Positions 11,905-22,836 of a stretch of DNA of 64,000 nt are shown here, piece after piece. The DNA lies in assembly GCF_002127325.2 (NCBI RefSeq), contig NC_035433.2:128968695-129032694 (forward strand). The letters run 5' to 3'. The notes beneath the pieces are model-generated. The model was given only the letters and a program-made list of their open reading frames with translations. It did no database searches and had not been told where the DNA came from. The stretch's first letter is position 1. Each line of letters starts with the position of its first letter. Made by a program: the position numbers and the translations under genes. Source of the DNA: Helianthus annuus (Eukaryota > Streptophyta > Magnoliopsida > Asterales > Asteraceae).

Positions 11905-12420
11905 TTATGTCAACTGGTACTGGTATCGAAAAATACCAATTCGGTTATCGATACATGAAGGTAAAAAGAGACACCAGCCTGGTACAGAAAACACCAAAAA
12001 TCGCTATTGAATTGATTTTGAAAATCTTTTAGTTCGGAAAATTCGGTACTGCTACCTGGTACCATTTGCTCATCCCTGATCACGGGTGTCGTACGAACAA
12101 CAACGGTATCCTGCAACTTTTTTTGTTGATTTTCTTCAACTTTTAATAATTTCTTTTCTTAGTTTCAGGGGTAGGGATGAGCTCGGTGCCAACCAATACT
12201 GAATCGGTACTAGTACCGAAAATACCATTTACGGTACTGGTATATGAAGGTAAAAAACGATAGCGAACCAGTACCAGGAACGCCAACAGTCGTACCGAAT
12301 TGGTACTTAAGATCTTTCGGTTCAAGAAATTCGGTACCGGTACCCAGTATCATTTGCTCATCTCTGACCACAGGTTTCATACGAACAACATTATTACCAT
12401 ACAACTTTTTTGGTTGATTT
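11905..12420. repeat. Tandem duplication rich in GGTACC/GTACCGGTAC
   Basis: Two diverged ~250-bp copies (about 11910-12150 and 12175-12430) share, in order, AATACCA, ATGAAGGTAAAAA, TTCGGTAC, ATTTGCTCATC, and CAACTTTTTTGGTTGATTTTC. The flanks 11648-11904 are AT-rich with nothing recognised. Confidence 0.7.
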
Positions 12421-12539
12421 TCTTTTGGTTATCTTTTAGTATTTTTTTCCTATATTTCTTTTTATTCTTGTCAACGGTTTCCGTGCGCAACACGCTCGTA
12501 GTGATTTCAAAACATATGTAAACACAGATTAAACAACAA

Positions 12540-12578
12540 AAGACGTTCGCCGCAATGCGACGATAGTAAAAAAACTAG
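12540..12578 (+). mobile_element. Helitron 3' terminus
   Basis: A short GC hairpin (GTTCGCCGCAATGCGACGAT) is followed after an A-rich spacer by CTAG, and the next base is T. That is the hairpin-CTRR|T end of plant Helitrons. The 5' TC end was not found. From 12579 to 12796 I see only AT-rich DNA. Confidence 0.55.
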
Positions 12579-12796
12579 TTTAAAAAAAAAGTCAATGCTT
12601 GCATCTTGATTTGACATTTAATTTAAATAAAAAAAATCGTATTTTTACGTTTAATTAATTATAAATTTTTAAATAGTTAAAAAAGTTAAAGCTTGTCTCC
12701 ATATTTTATTAAAAAATAGTTTTTTCACATATTACAGTTGTTTTTACTTGTTGAGAGTTGAAATGTTTATGCATTGCTTGATTGAGGTTTTCATTA

Positions 12797-14875
12797 GGGC
12801 ATGTGTAGTCATAAAGCTCTCAAATGGGCGTTATGCGACATGTGGCATACCACGTCAGCAAGGGGTTTTATGGGGCGTTATGTAATTTGAGACCGTAGTC
12901 ATAAAGCCTCTGTGTAATCATTACTCAATTAATTTAATTTTCAATTTTTTAAATAATTTATAAGTTTTATAAAATAAAAAAACATTTCATTAAATAAAAA
13001 ACACTACATTAAAATTAAAAAAAAAAGTTACACTAAAAAAAAAAATTACACCTAAAAAATAAATTTATTCTTCGGTGTCATCTTCGTTCTCTCCTTCTTC
13101 CTCTTCGTTTTCTCCAGCATCTAAACCTACGTCTTCAAAGTTCCCGTCTTCGAATTCCTCAACCACTTCTTCCTCGGAATCTTCGTCGTGATCATTGTTT
13201 AATCGAATTGGGCGAATCTCCCAAGCATGCTCAACCAAATCCGCCTTCAACGTGTTATGTATTTCTCTAGATCGCAGTAGTTGAGCATTTGCGAGTCTCT
13301 CTTCCGTTGTCGCTTGGGCTACTTCGACCAAATCTTCGGGAATATAGTTTTGGCATATCGCTTTTCCATCATCCTCAATGATCATATTATGCAAAATGAT
13401 GCAAGCATACATGGCCATTCGTATTTTATCCTTATGCCACATGCGACAAGGATTTCTGATAAAATGCCATCGTTGCTGTAGAACCCCAAAACACCTCTCG
13501 ATGTCCTTTCTCGAAGACTCTTGTAATTTTTTAAAATACTTTCTTTTTTCATCGAAAGTTTCAAAAAATGTTTTAACAATAATCGAATACTCAGGGTAGA
13601 TACCATCGGCCAAGTAGTACCCATGCTCGTAATCGTTCCCGTTTGCATGGAAACCGGCCTTTGGTATAGTTCCAGAAATGTAGCCCTCTATTAATGGTGA
13701 AGCCTCTAACGTATTAATATCGTTAAAACACCCGGCTACACCAAAGAAGGCCGACCAAACCCAAAGGTCGTATGACGCAACACCTTGTAATACCAAAGTT
13801 GGCCCTTTTTGATCACCCCGTGTATGTTGACCTCGCCATGCGGTTGGACAATTATACCAACGCCATTGACGACAATCCAAGCTACCAATCATGCCGGGTA
13901 TTCCATGCTTTTCTAGATGCACCTCATATATTTTTTGAAGGTCGTTCCAAGTGGGGTTTCTCAAATAACGTTTTCCATATAACTGGCATATTCCTAAAAT
14001 ATAATTTAATATACAAAAGTTTTACTAATAAGTTACAAAAAAATAAATATATAAAAGTAAATAAATAAAAGACAATAAAAATTACCATAGCAAAAATGTT
14101 CCAAGGTATCTCGGGTTGTTTTCTCCGCCATCTTCAAATACTCGTCGTTGATGTCGTACGTGTTTCCGTATGATAATACGCGTAAGGCGGATGTGACCTT
14201 TTGAATTGAGGTGAAGCCTAGATATCCTCGTGCGTCCATTCTTTGCTTAAAGAAAGCATACTTATTTTCCAAATCATTATTAAGGCGCAAAAATAACCTT
14301 TGGCTCATCCGAAAACGTCGTCTAAAAACATTCGGTCCGTGAACCGGTGTCGCATCAAAATAGTCTTTCATCAAACGCTCGTTCGCGGCTTCACGATCTC
14401 GCAAGATATAGGTGCGTCGCAAGATGGGTCGTGGAGGGGGAGTAGGCCGAATGTGCTCAAATGCTTGTACCACAAAAGTACATGCACTCGTAACCGCTTC
14501 TTCCTCGGCCGCGTCTTCGTCGGGCGAAAAATATCTTCGGTAAATTTCGGTGAAAGACTCTTCCGACGGGGAACCCATTTTTTTTATAAGGTGACACTAG
14601 GTTTTTTAAAAATATATAGAGAATGAGAATGTATTGAGTTGTAAAAAAAATGGAAGAATATGAGGGTATTTATAGTGTGAAAAGTATAAAAAATTGAATT
14701 TTTTTTTTATATATATGACCGTTATCAAACGGTCAAAAATCAAAAATATTCCCCTCATCGCGCCGCGAAAAATTTAACGCCGTTCTTTTTTTTTTGGTCA
14801 TGGCGCCGGGGGGGGGGGTGTGGGCGGCGCCATAGCGGCGCTATGGCCCATGGTCGCGCCCCACTACGTTTAACC
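12797..14875 (-). mobile_element. PIF/Harbinger element with intact transposase
   Basis: A 2,079-bp unit between TTA repeats (12794-12796, 14876-14878). The left end GGGCATGTGTAGT and the right end reading inward GGTTAAACGTAGT share GG..A...GTAGT. Subterminal motifs include GGGGCGTTATG. It contains one transposase gene on the minus strand. The Myb/SANT-like second protein usual for autonomous PIF/Harbinger elements is not seen, so mobility would need a partner. Confidence 0.8.
13065..14578 (-). CDS. PIF/Harbinger transposase (DDE_Tnp_4), two exons
   Basis: Exon 1 is 14578-14086 and exon 2 is 13993-13065. The 92-bp intron has GT (GGTAAT) and AG (TTTTAG) borders, and joining gives an unbroken 473-codon frame. 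The N-terminal half has a helix-turn-helix-like region (RRFRMSQRLFLRL, MDARGYLGFTSIQKV). The catalytic DDE residues are seen in GSLDCRQWRW, GCFNDINTLEAS and KDIERCFGVLQQRW. The C-terminal ~50 residues are very acidic (DNFE/EEE-rich). The length fits plant harbinger transposases, and no stop or frameshift is present. It acts in the nucleus on TIRs with TTA/TAA targets. The start is MGSPSEESF, the first in-frame ATG. Confidence 0.9.
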
Positions 14876-14923
14876 TTAGTTTGTCTCACATCTTTTCTGT
14901 TAAAACACGTAAACACTCCTAGG

Positions 14924-15746
14924 TAGTGGTGCAAAAAAACTCGAATCTGGATCTGGATCCGAAAATAAAACCTGAAACCGGGTATTATAAAACCCGGGTT
15001 TTTATACCCGAACTCGACCCTACCCATAGGGTAGGGGTTGGGTATGCATTTCTATTATAAAACCCGAACCCGAAACCGGGTTTTTTATACCCGTTTTCAA
15101 CCCGGGTTTTACGAGTACCCGGTTTCAACCCGAACCCGAAACCGGGTTTTTTCAATACCCGGTCCGGGTTTCCCAATACCCTATTCAGGTTTTTTCGTTT
15201 TTTTATGTTTTTTTCGAGTTTTGTACCTTGGTAAAGGCTATATAGCCGTTAGAAAGTATATTATGATCATTTGTTTGGTTTACATTGTATCTCTATACCC
15301 TATAAAAGGGGTCTTTGATGACGAACAATAAACGAAGACGATCAATTTATTCGAAGCTATCTATGTTCATCATCTTATTCGATCCGGTTCAATGATTATT
15401 TAGGTGTCATGTATTTCTATGTTTTATGAAATAAAAAGGTTTTGCATTTTATATTTCTATGATTTATCCAAAAAAAATGAATACCCGAGGCATACCCAAA
15501 CTAAACCCGATCCATACCCGACCCTACCCGAACCCGAAAATAGGGTATTATAATACCAGGGTATTAGAAAACCCGACCCGAACCCTACCCAAACCCGGGT
15601 ATATAGGGTATACATTTTTTATATAAAACCCGGACCCAGACCCGACCAGGCATTGTCAATACCCGATTTTGTAAAACCCGATCGTACCCGAACCCGGCTC
15701 CATACCCGAAATCGGGTATTCAGAAAACCCAATTTGTGCACCACTA
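14924..15746. mobile_element. hAT-type non-autonomous element, TSD CTCCTAGG
   Basis: A perfect 8-bp duplication CTCCTAGG (14916-14923, 15747-15754) brackets an 823-bp unit with inverted ends TAGTGGTGCA...TGCACCACTA. About 260 bp inward from each end there are dozens of ACCCG / CGGGT motifs in both orientations (AAACCCGGGTTT, ACCCGAACCCGAAACCGGG). Such arrays resemble the subterminal transposase-binding repeats of hAT elements. No transposase is encoded. Confidence 0.88.
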
Positions 15747-15916
15747 CTCCTAGGCGTCCTTGATGGATCCACGTTGCACTTTAGATACTAAGAGCGGACG
15801 GTGTCGGGCCTTGAAATGGCATGGAGGGCTCGTTGAAACAACGCCCCATGGCCCGGCTGGTTGTGGTGTGAGGGGGGTGGAAAGTTTCACCGGCAACGAA
15901 GGCAAATAGGGTGGTG

Positions 15917-16571
15917 CACTACCGGTCCTAGAATTTTGAGGGCCCAAAGCGAATTAATAATTTGAGGCCCTTTTTAATTTTTTTAGGCTCGTTTGTATCT
16001 GACATGAAATATATTAGGAAGAATCTTATAAAGCACTTAACCATTATATAAACTAGATGATTTCCCTAATCAAATAATGTTGGGATCTAATACATAAACC
16101 AAATCTAAGTTGATCAAAAGAGTTTAACCTAACAAATAACAACTTACATTATGTCTGAAAGGAATTAAAACATGCTACTTATTTTAAGCATACTATTGTT
16201 ATTAGTTAAATGATTTTTTTTAAATAAAGTTTACATGGACGTATCATGTTAAAAATTGTGTTGACAAAATATTTTAGTTTATTAAATTAAGAGAGGTGAT
16301 TAAAAAAGATGCATTTATAATCCTTTATTAAAAGAGTGAGTGAGGTGATTAACAAATTTGAAAATAGGTAGCAGATGGGATTCAAACCCAGCCATCTACA
16401 AAAACCAAATCTTGTTCTAACCACCAGACTGCACTTGTATTAATGATAACAAATATCACCGTAAATATAATATTCTTTTTTATAAATATAATTTTTTTAA
16501 TTTTGGAGGCCCAATTTTTTCAAAGGCCCTAAGCCTTCACCTAGCTCAATTACACTAACGGGCCGGCCCTA
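15917..16571. mobile_element. hAT-like element, TSD GGGTGGTG, with a nested SINE
   Basis: An 8-bp repeat GGGTGGTG (15909-15916, 16572-16579) flanks a 655-bp unit. The left end is CACTACCGGTCCTAG; the right end reads inward TAGGGCCGGCCCG. Both ends carry GGCCC blocks. The GGCCGGC motif recurs in the duplicated segment at 3070-3120 and 6790-6830, suggesting relatives. There is no coding capacity. Confidence 0.65.
16366..16441 (-). repeat. SINE-like tRNA-derived segment
   Basis: Read on the minus strand it has box A-like TCTGGTGGTTAGAACAAG and box B GGGTTTGAATCCC at tRNA-like spacing. The rest does not form a tRNA. It lies inside the hAT-like element. Confidence 0.5.
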
Positions 16572-16779
16572 GGGTGGTGACATGGTGGCGTACCATTGGT
16601 GGGTGGTATTTGGGATAGTTTTGATTGGTTGATTAGGTATTATTCATTTATTTTTTTTAAAGGTCACCTTTTAAACCCCTTCAACCTCGTGTTTTTTTAC
16701 CATGCTTGCCTGCTAAGGAGACTGCCACATGACACTTTGGTAGATATAACCACTCATAACCAAAGTTATGGGTCATATT

Positions 16780-17050
16780 TGTACTAGTGTAATAATGTAT
16801 TTAGTATTTAGTAATATGTAAATGAACTTGAAGGGGTTGTATGTAATTACTTCAAAGTGTATATGTGTGTTGCATGATGTAAACAACACGTCACTTAAAG
16901 GAACCCTATACACTCACATATCTATCATCAAACCCACAAACACACAACATTCAATCGAATATAGAGAATAGATTCTTGTTGTGTTAATCATCATGGATAC
17001 TTTGATTTGTTTGGATTTCAATTCTAATCCTAGAATTGGTATTAGAGCAC
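16780..17050 (+). mobile_element. Copia LTR remnant with primer-binding site
   Basis: TTGGTATTAGAGCAC at 17036-17050 closely matches TGGTATCAGAGC, the initiator-Met-tRNA primer site that follows the 5' LTR of plant copia elements. The ~250 bp upstream has LTR character. No gag follows. Bases 17051-17683 hold nothing I recognise. Confidence 0.45.
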
Positions 17051-17683
17051 AAGGTTTAACACAATTATAATCATCCTCATCCAAATCTTATCACTTCAAC
17101 ATCGTCGGATTAAAACGAAATCAGTTATCCCCATTTCGTTTTAATCTGCTTTGTTTGTTGAATCATCATTGGAACTCCATAGTTGGCAATTTGAAATAAC
17201 TGGTTCTCAGCGAATCACTCAATTCATTCGAAGTGTAGTGTTACCTAGAATTATTCCAGATCTTCAGAACAATACAAGAACCACAAAACAATACTTGAAA
17301 ACTAAAACAATAGATTTCACTATCTGTCAAGCACATTAAGCATCATCATGGGTTCAAATAGATCGCATAAGAGATTGCTTGTTCTGACAAGCACAAATTC
17401 TCTCATGAGTAGGGAATTTCTCAATGCGATAAGAAATAATCTTTTATGCAAAATATAAATCCTAGGTGGCACTGTTATGATTCCATTTAATTCAACTGTC
17501 CCAACTTCACTTTCATATTTAACACCACACCTCACACTTTACACGTCGACTGTTAGTGTGAGAGTGATGGTAAGCACTTAAGAAAAGGTGAGCTCTTCAT
17601 CCACCTAATCATATCTTTTCATGTCAATTCTTCCTTTTAAATTCTCTCTTGCACTAAAACATAAGAGGTGGTCACCACTCTTA

Positions 17684-18010
17684 GGCTACCCGAGGTGGTT
17701 AACATTTTGTGCGTGATGGAAAAATTTCACGCGTGAACAATTGCCAAACATCACCGCCACCCCTATAATTCAACGCGTGGAAGTTAATTCCCGTTATAAA
17801 AACAACGCGTTATAGGAGATGTGTGGTAAGCTTTTGGGTCTTGTTTCATGTTTTATTTAATTGCTTTGTTAGGTTTTGAGGGTTGTTGTGAGTGATGGGC
17901 ATTTCCACTAAAAAGGTTGGGAGTGATGGAATAAAGCTTGATGACGTGGCGGAACTTGATTGGAAGTTGTGAGTGATAAATTGGTGGTGAGTGATGACCA
18001 CCCCTACCCT
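17684..18010. mobile_element. Tourist-like MITE, TSD TTA
   Basis: A 327-bp unit flanked by TTA (17681-17683, 18011-18013). The left end GGCTACCCGAGGTGGT and the right end reading inward AGGGTAGGGGTGGT share the GGTGGT core. Internal ACGCGT and GAGTGATGG motifs place it with 7562-7872. Confidence 0.7.
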
Positions 18011-18059
18011 TTAGAGAGAGGTAAAGTATTTTTCTAAAATATAAAAAACAAAAGAGAAT

Positions 18060-18545
18060 TATGATTGGTTAAAAAGAGTGGGTCCCACCATTATCCAACT
18101 CTCTCCCTCTTCTTATTTTTTTTTTGACCAGCAATGAACAACGTGCGAACCACCGTGACACCGGGCGATGTGGCCAAGATCGACTACTCGACCGCCGCCA
18201 GCCCCTTGGCTCTCCTAGATGCGCGGAAACCCCTCCACCCGCTCGAAGGCATGACAATCAAATAATCAATAAAACTTCGCCTCCCATCCGAGACGAACCG
18301 GCGCCACCCGTATTCGCCCTTCACCTTGATGGCGCAGAAGATAATAGAAAGAGTGGGAGTCGAACCTGGGTCACAAGGAAACCAAGTATTTCGATCGGTA
18401 AAACCTCGCCTCCCACTCTTTCTCTCTTCTTCCCCTATGCAGTGATTATATACCGAAATCAAGTCCCCTCGCGAGGTAAACTTTGATGGCGACGGTGTTC
18501 CCCGCGAGGTGAGCTAGTTTACCCCATAGTTTGCCACACCCACTT
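18060..18545 (-). other. GC-rich repeat-like block with a box B-like site
   Basis: This block is markedly GC-richer than its surroundings. It has a minus-strand GGTTCGACTCCC (about 18355-18368), which looks like a pol III box B, and repeated AAAC(T/C)TCGCCTCCCA phrases. Open frames on both strands look like chance in GC-rich DNA. It may be a SINE or transposon fragment. 18546-18680 is featureless. Confidence 0.3.
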
Positions 18546-18683
18546 CGTTCACCCTTAAAGAAATTTTGTACAAAAACTTGACAAGGTAACACACACTCCG
18601 TTCAGCTAAACATGTTCACACTAATCGCAGACAGTCAAACCCACGGATATTATGTTAGATATAACTTGTTCAAAATTACCTTA

Positions 18684-19009
18684 TACCATGTGTAATGGTG
18701 AGTTAAATAAATGCCCCACCCTTGGGCGGGCATGAATTGACACGTAGCATATGAGATATTATGGAATGAGAAGTGAATAAAGGGTGTGGTAGAGATTTGT
18801 GAAGATAGGAAATCTGATTTTTAACTTCTTTTTTTTTAAGTTTAAAAATAGTTTAAAATAGATGTGGAAGGATCTGACTAGCCATTTAAATATATACTTG
18901 GCGTTTTTAAGAAAACGTTCGTAAAAAAAGGCAACAAACGCCTCGGGGGCGGTGTATGGGGCGTTTTTTTTGCCCTCCACACCCTTTCAAGCTACCACTA
19001 CAGGTGGTC
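18684..19009. mobile_element. Tourist-like MITE, TSD TTA, resembling the Harbinger element ends
   Basis: A 326-bp unit flanked by TTA (18681-18683, 19010-19012). The left end is TACCATGTGTAATGGT and the right end reading inward GACCACCTGTAGTGGT. The CATGTGTA core and internal ATGGGGCGTT are shared with the transposase-bearing element at 12797-14875. Confidence 0.75.
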
Positions 19010-19010
19010 T

Positions 19011-19236
19011 TAAAAAACTCACTCAAAACTAGCTCAAGCAACCTTTCGAGCCAAGTCGGATCTGTTGTGAGCTCTTTCAAATAGAGAACCCTCATGGCCT
19101 CATATAAAAGTATACCTAAGCAATCAGCCCATATAACAATTATGAAGAATCCAAAAAAAGCCCAAATGATCTCCTCCTCAGCGAGGACCAACAAGGCAAC
19201 AAGAACAGTCTGTCGACCAAGAACACAGGAAAAAAG
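19011..19236 (-). pseudogene. Exon-like fragment of an unidentified membrane protein
   Basis: After an AG at about 19237 an unbroken minus-strand frame of ~75 codons reads a hydrophobic segment (IIWAFFGFFIIVIWADCLG, a likely membrane span) and then LKELTTDPTWLERLLELVL. It looks like real protein in composition, but I do not recognise the family. It runs directly into the MITE at 19009, so any gene here is cut. It could be a chance frame. Confidence 0.3.
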
Positions 19237-19422
19237 CTAACTATAGCTTCACAAATAATCAAGCCAGATGAAACAAAAATTAATAAAAAATCAGGTTAAA
19301 CAGGCCGCGTTGGTGTCAACCCGTGAATATTCGTGTCATGTTCAGGTTACACGATTTTCGGGTAGGGTTTTATGTCAAATTTCTGGGTTCTTCCGCAAAC
19401 ACAACACTTTAACACCCCTATC

Positions 19423-20020
19423 CAAAACTAAACACTGCAAGAAGCATTACACAACAAATATAAGAGAACAAAAAGACATGATTTGTAGTAAAGATCAAAG
19501 CAACCAGCATAGCATTCCATTTCTATATTCTAATCTTTCATCATGATCTGCCAAGAAGATTGCAAAAACAGAAAGTTTGCTTTACTTATTGCTTAAATAG
19601 TTACTGTTCACGAATTATCTCCCAAAGATAAAAACAAAAGTCGATGAACACACAGTCAATGTTAGACATGCAAAACAACTGGAAAAGGGCAAAGTCGATG
19701 ATGAACACACGCTCAATGTTAGACATGCAAAAAAACTGGAAAACTGGAAAAGAGCAATGCAGAGGTTAACAAAAACCAAACCTTGCTAGCTAGCACCTGA
19801 GGATTATGATGAAGTTGAATACCAGTTACCCTAAAGAATATTACACAAACAAGCATTTATGTAATTGTGTGTGTGTAAAACTAAGTAGATAGCAATTCAT
19901 CAAAGCTTGTAAGAGATGCACATTTAAGGAATAGACTAGAAACTACAAATCAATGTGTACCCTACATGTGAATCCTGAATGTATATGAACATAGGTAGTA
20001 ACTTGAAATATTGATTTTGT
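19423..20020. repeat. Tandem duplication, copy 1
   Basis: It shares with 20332-21320 the ordered blocks TAAACACTGCAAGAAGCAT, AAGATCAAAGCAACCAG, CAAAGCTTGTAAGAGATGCA and AACTTGAAAT.TTG. It contains its own ~52-bp internal duplication (GAACACAC..TCAATGTTAGACATG twice, ~19646 and ~19701). It is non-coding. Confidence 0.8.
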
Positions 20021-20331
20021 GCTGAGCCGAATCAGCTCATACGTTTTCAAGCTCATGCTCAAGTAGGTGTCAGCACAGCTTGTGAACAGCCCTATTCATT
20101 AAGGTGTTCACCCTATTCATTAAGGACACGTTCGGGTTTCGTTAGTAGATAGTAAATACATAAAATCTCATCAGAGCAAACTCTCGGGTTTCTGTAGTAA
20201 ATACGAATATAATCTCATCAGAGCAAACTCTAGAAAAAATCTACTAATTGTTTCAAACAATGGAACCAACAAGTACCTAACTTCATGTATCACTATCAAT
20301 ATGCCAGTGTGGCATAAATTGCAGGATGAAC

Positions 20332-20465
20332 AAAAACTAAACACTGCAAGAAGCATGACAGAACAAATATAAGAGAATAAAAAGACATTAACTGCAGTAA
20401 AGATCAAAGCAACCAGTAATCCATTTCTATATTTTTATCTTTCCGCATGAACAGCCAAGAATATT

Positions 20466-20509
<44 letters not shown>

Positions 20510-21320
20510 AGAAAGCCTGCTACTTTTTTCTTAAAATGCTACTATTTTTTTGAAGAATTATCTTCCGAACCTAGAAGAAGCAGACAATGAACACACGGTC
20601 CAAGGTTTAAAAGAACAGAAATGAGTTTCGAGGCGTTTTCCTTTCGCCTCACGAGGCGTAAGCCTTGAGGCGAACCAAGGCGTAAGCCCAAGGCGGAATT
20701 AAAAAATAAATATAAACATTATATATATTATAAAAATAATAATACTAACTAAATTCGTCATCAAAAACACACATAAAAAAGAGATAAATTGCTTGTAACT
20801 CACACAATAAGTCAAAAACATCAAAAACAAATATCAAAAACCCTTGAGACGCAGCCTTTTTAGCGTTTTAGCCCCTCTGAGGCGCACATACAATATAAAC
20901 CCCCTAAGGCGCACTTCAGAATCATTTTTGGGCGTTTCGCCTCGAGGCGCGCGTGTCAACCGTTTTTTTTAAAAACCATGACATGGTCCATGTTACACAT
21001 ACATCAACAACAGGCAAAATGGAGAGGAGTAAAGTAAAGATCAACAAACACCGAACCTTTCTAGCACTCGAGGATGATGATTAAGATCGATGCTAGTTTC
21101 CTCAAGAATGGTTCTTCTAAATCATTAATAACCAGTAAACAAACAGGCATTTAGGCAATCGTGCGAATGTATAACTAAGTAGATAGCGATTCATCAAAGC
21201 TTGTAAGAGATGCACATTTAAGGCATAAACACCAGTAAGTTATAAATCAATCTGTGCACCCTACATGCAAATCTAAAATGTATAAGAACATAGTTCGCAA
21301 CTTGAAATCTTGGTTTTGGA
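20332..21320. repeat. Tandem duplication, copy 2, with two insertions
   Basis: The same ordered blocks as copy 1 are present. Relative to copy 1 it has gained an uninterrupted A run of about 40 at 20467-20508 and a ~380-bp element at 20603-20982. Bases 20021-20331 between the copies hold only short repeats (CCCTATTCATTAAGG twice). Confidence 0.8.
20603..20982. mobile_element. GAGGCG-motif-rich element with a paralogous empty site
   Basis: It is bracketed by ACGGTCCA (20595-20602) and ATGGTCCA (20983-20990), 7 of 8 matching. Copy 1 of the tandem duplication shows the uninterrupted target (ACACACGCTCAATGTTAGAC). Both ends are dense in CGCCTC/GAGGCG. The TIRs are weak (AGGTTTAAAA against GTCATGGTTTTTAAAA). 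It is probably a hAT-like non-autonomous element. Confidence 0.6.
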
Positions 21321-21677
21321 AGCTGATATGTAAAAGCTTCTAAATGGGTATGTAAACCAAATTAAAAAGACGCCGCTTCTGGTTGTAAATAAAGATTACT
21401 GGGTGTACATAGAACAACATATAACATAAGCGCGCTTCACGCTTTTGTTAACCAAACTTTAAATATTACCTATGAACAAGGTGAGAACAAAGCAATCCAG
21501 TTGCATGGTCAACAGCCCTGTTCTTCAAAACGCCCTACAATCTCAATTCCACAAGAAACATCATCAAGGTTCCAACTTTCAAATTTTAATTACCACTACA
21601 CCAAATTATTAACAAAAACAAACTACCAAACAACACATATTCTCAACAACCTAAACTTGCACAATTAAACCCCTTCC
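21321..21677. other. 3' flank of the trihelix pseudogene, nothing recognised
   Basis: AT-rich sequence without a supported feature. It may include the former 3' UTR of the neighbouring pseudogene. Confidence 0.3.
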
Positions 21678-22556
21678 TCATTCCTTTTCCCCTTCTTCTC
21701 CAAAACCGTCTTCCCCTTCCTCATTCTTTTTCCCCTTCTTCTCCAAAACCGTCTTCAAAAACGACTCCCACAGCTTCTGATGCGTCTCAATTATCATCTC
21801 CGTCTGCCTCATCTCCGCTTTCATCCGCATCGACTCAAGCTCCCTCGCCATATCCATCTTCATCCTCACAACCCATCCCCTAATCTCCTAACCGCCTCCA
21901 CCATTTCATTCATCACATTATCTCCATCACTCTTCCTCTTCAACCTACCCGACCCACCAGACCCATACCCCGGGTTCATATTCGGTGGTAAGTCATCCAA
22001 CAACCTATTGTTCCTCGCTGACGTCATCACAGCAAAATTAGGAATTTTAATCCTAACTCTATTACCATCACCGTTACTGTTATCGTTATGATACAACAAC
22101 ATATCATCTTCATCTTCTTCAACCTCAACCTCAACCTCATCTGCAACGTCGTCGTATCGATTGTTCAAACTAACTGTCAGATCTGAAGAAATAACTATAC
22201 CCTAACTCCATATCATGCATCAATTTAAAGTGAATCCACGACGATGAATACATATTCCTCTTCAAACCGCTTCCGGTCCGTTGGATCTCGGACCGGTACC
22301 GTTTCCGGAGCTTCTCCATCTTATGGCGGCACTAAATCGAAGTTTTAGCCGGAAAAATCAACCGGCAGCGGTGAGCTACACCGTCGGCGACCTCCTGCCA
22401 GTCCGGCGCACGGAGATTACCTCGCCGGAGAGAGTACCACTTCTCACGGTAGCAGTCGATGAGCGCCACCGTCTCGGCGTCGGACCAGCACGGCGGAGGA
22501 AGGCGGCGAGACGGAGGTTTGGGAGGCGGTGGTGGAGAGGAGGAGGGGGAGTGCAT
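21678..22556 (-). pseudogene. Trihelix (SIP1/ASIL-like) transcription factor, broken
   Basis: From the ATG at 22556 the product reads a proline-rich leader, then the trihelix (Myb/SANT-like) DNA-binding domain: CWSDAETVALIDCYREKWY, the family hallmark RGNLRAPDWQEVA, and RHKMEKLRKRYRSE. An acidic stretch follows, then the C-terminal coiled coil (MDMARELESMRMKAEMRQTE) typical of the SIP1 clade. Three breaks are visible: an in-frame TAG at 22332-22334 inside the domain, a frame change near 22180-22235, and another at about 21870 in a G run. A 46-bp tandem duplication at ~21670-21756 lies in the C-terminal end. Family members are nuclear regulators, often repressors of seed genes. The loss could be real or partly from sequencing error. 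A MULE sits 280 bp upstream. Confidence 0.8.
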
Positions 22557-22836
22557 GACGGCGGTGATGACGTAAGAAAAGTGGTGGTGGTGAGAGGCAT
22601 AATGAGGGGGTTAGGGTTAGGTGGGAAGAAGATAAAAGGTAGGGTGGGGGTGCGGCTGACTTAGCGGTGAGGTGGTGGGGGAGGATAACTTGCGCCGTGG
22701 GTGAAGGGTGCGCAGGATGAGAGTAAAAACAAAAGGGATAGGAAGGTGAGGTGAGGTGACAACCGTCGGTGTTTATTATTGGGTGGTTGGGTGAGATCCG
22801 CACGCCTGAGAGTTGGGTGATGGTTATTTGGTTTTA

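Noticed and set aside
16371..16430. Possible minus-strand tRNA
   Set aside because: Box A and B are present but there is no cloverleaf, and it lies within a transposon.
20467..20508. Poly(A) run as evidence for a retroposed gene
   Set aside because: The sequence before it matches the tandem-duplication copy 1, which has only a short A run, so it is repeat expansion or an assembly effect.
22281..22803. Plus- and minus-strand frames of 74-127 codons
   Set aside because: They are shadows of the trihelix pseudogene exon and its GC-rich leader; only the frame starting at 22556 has domain motifs.
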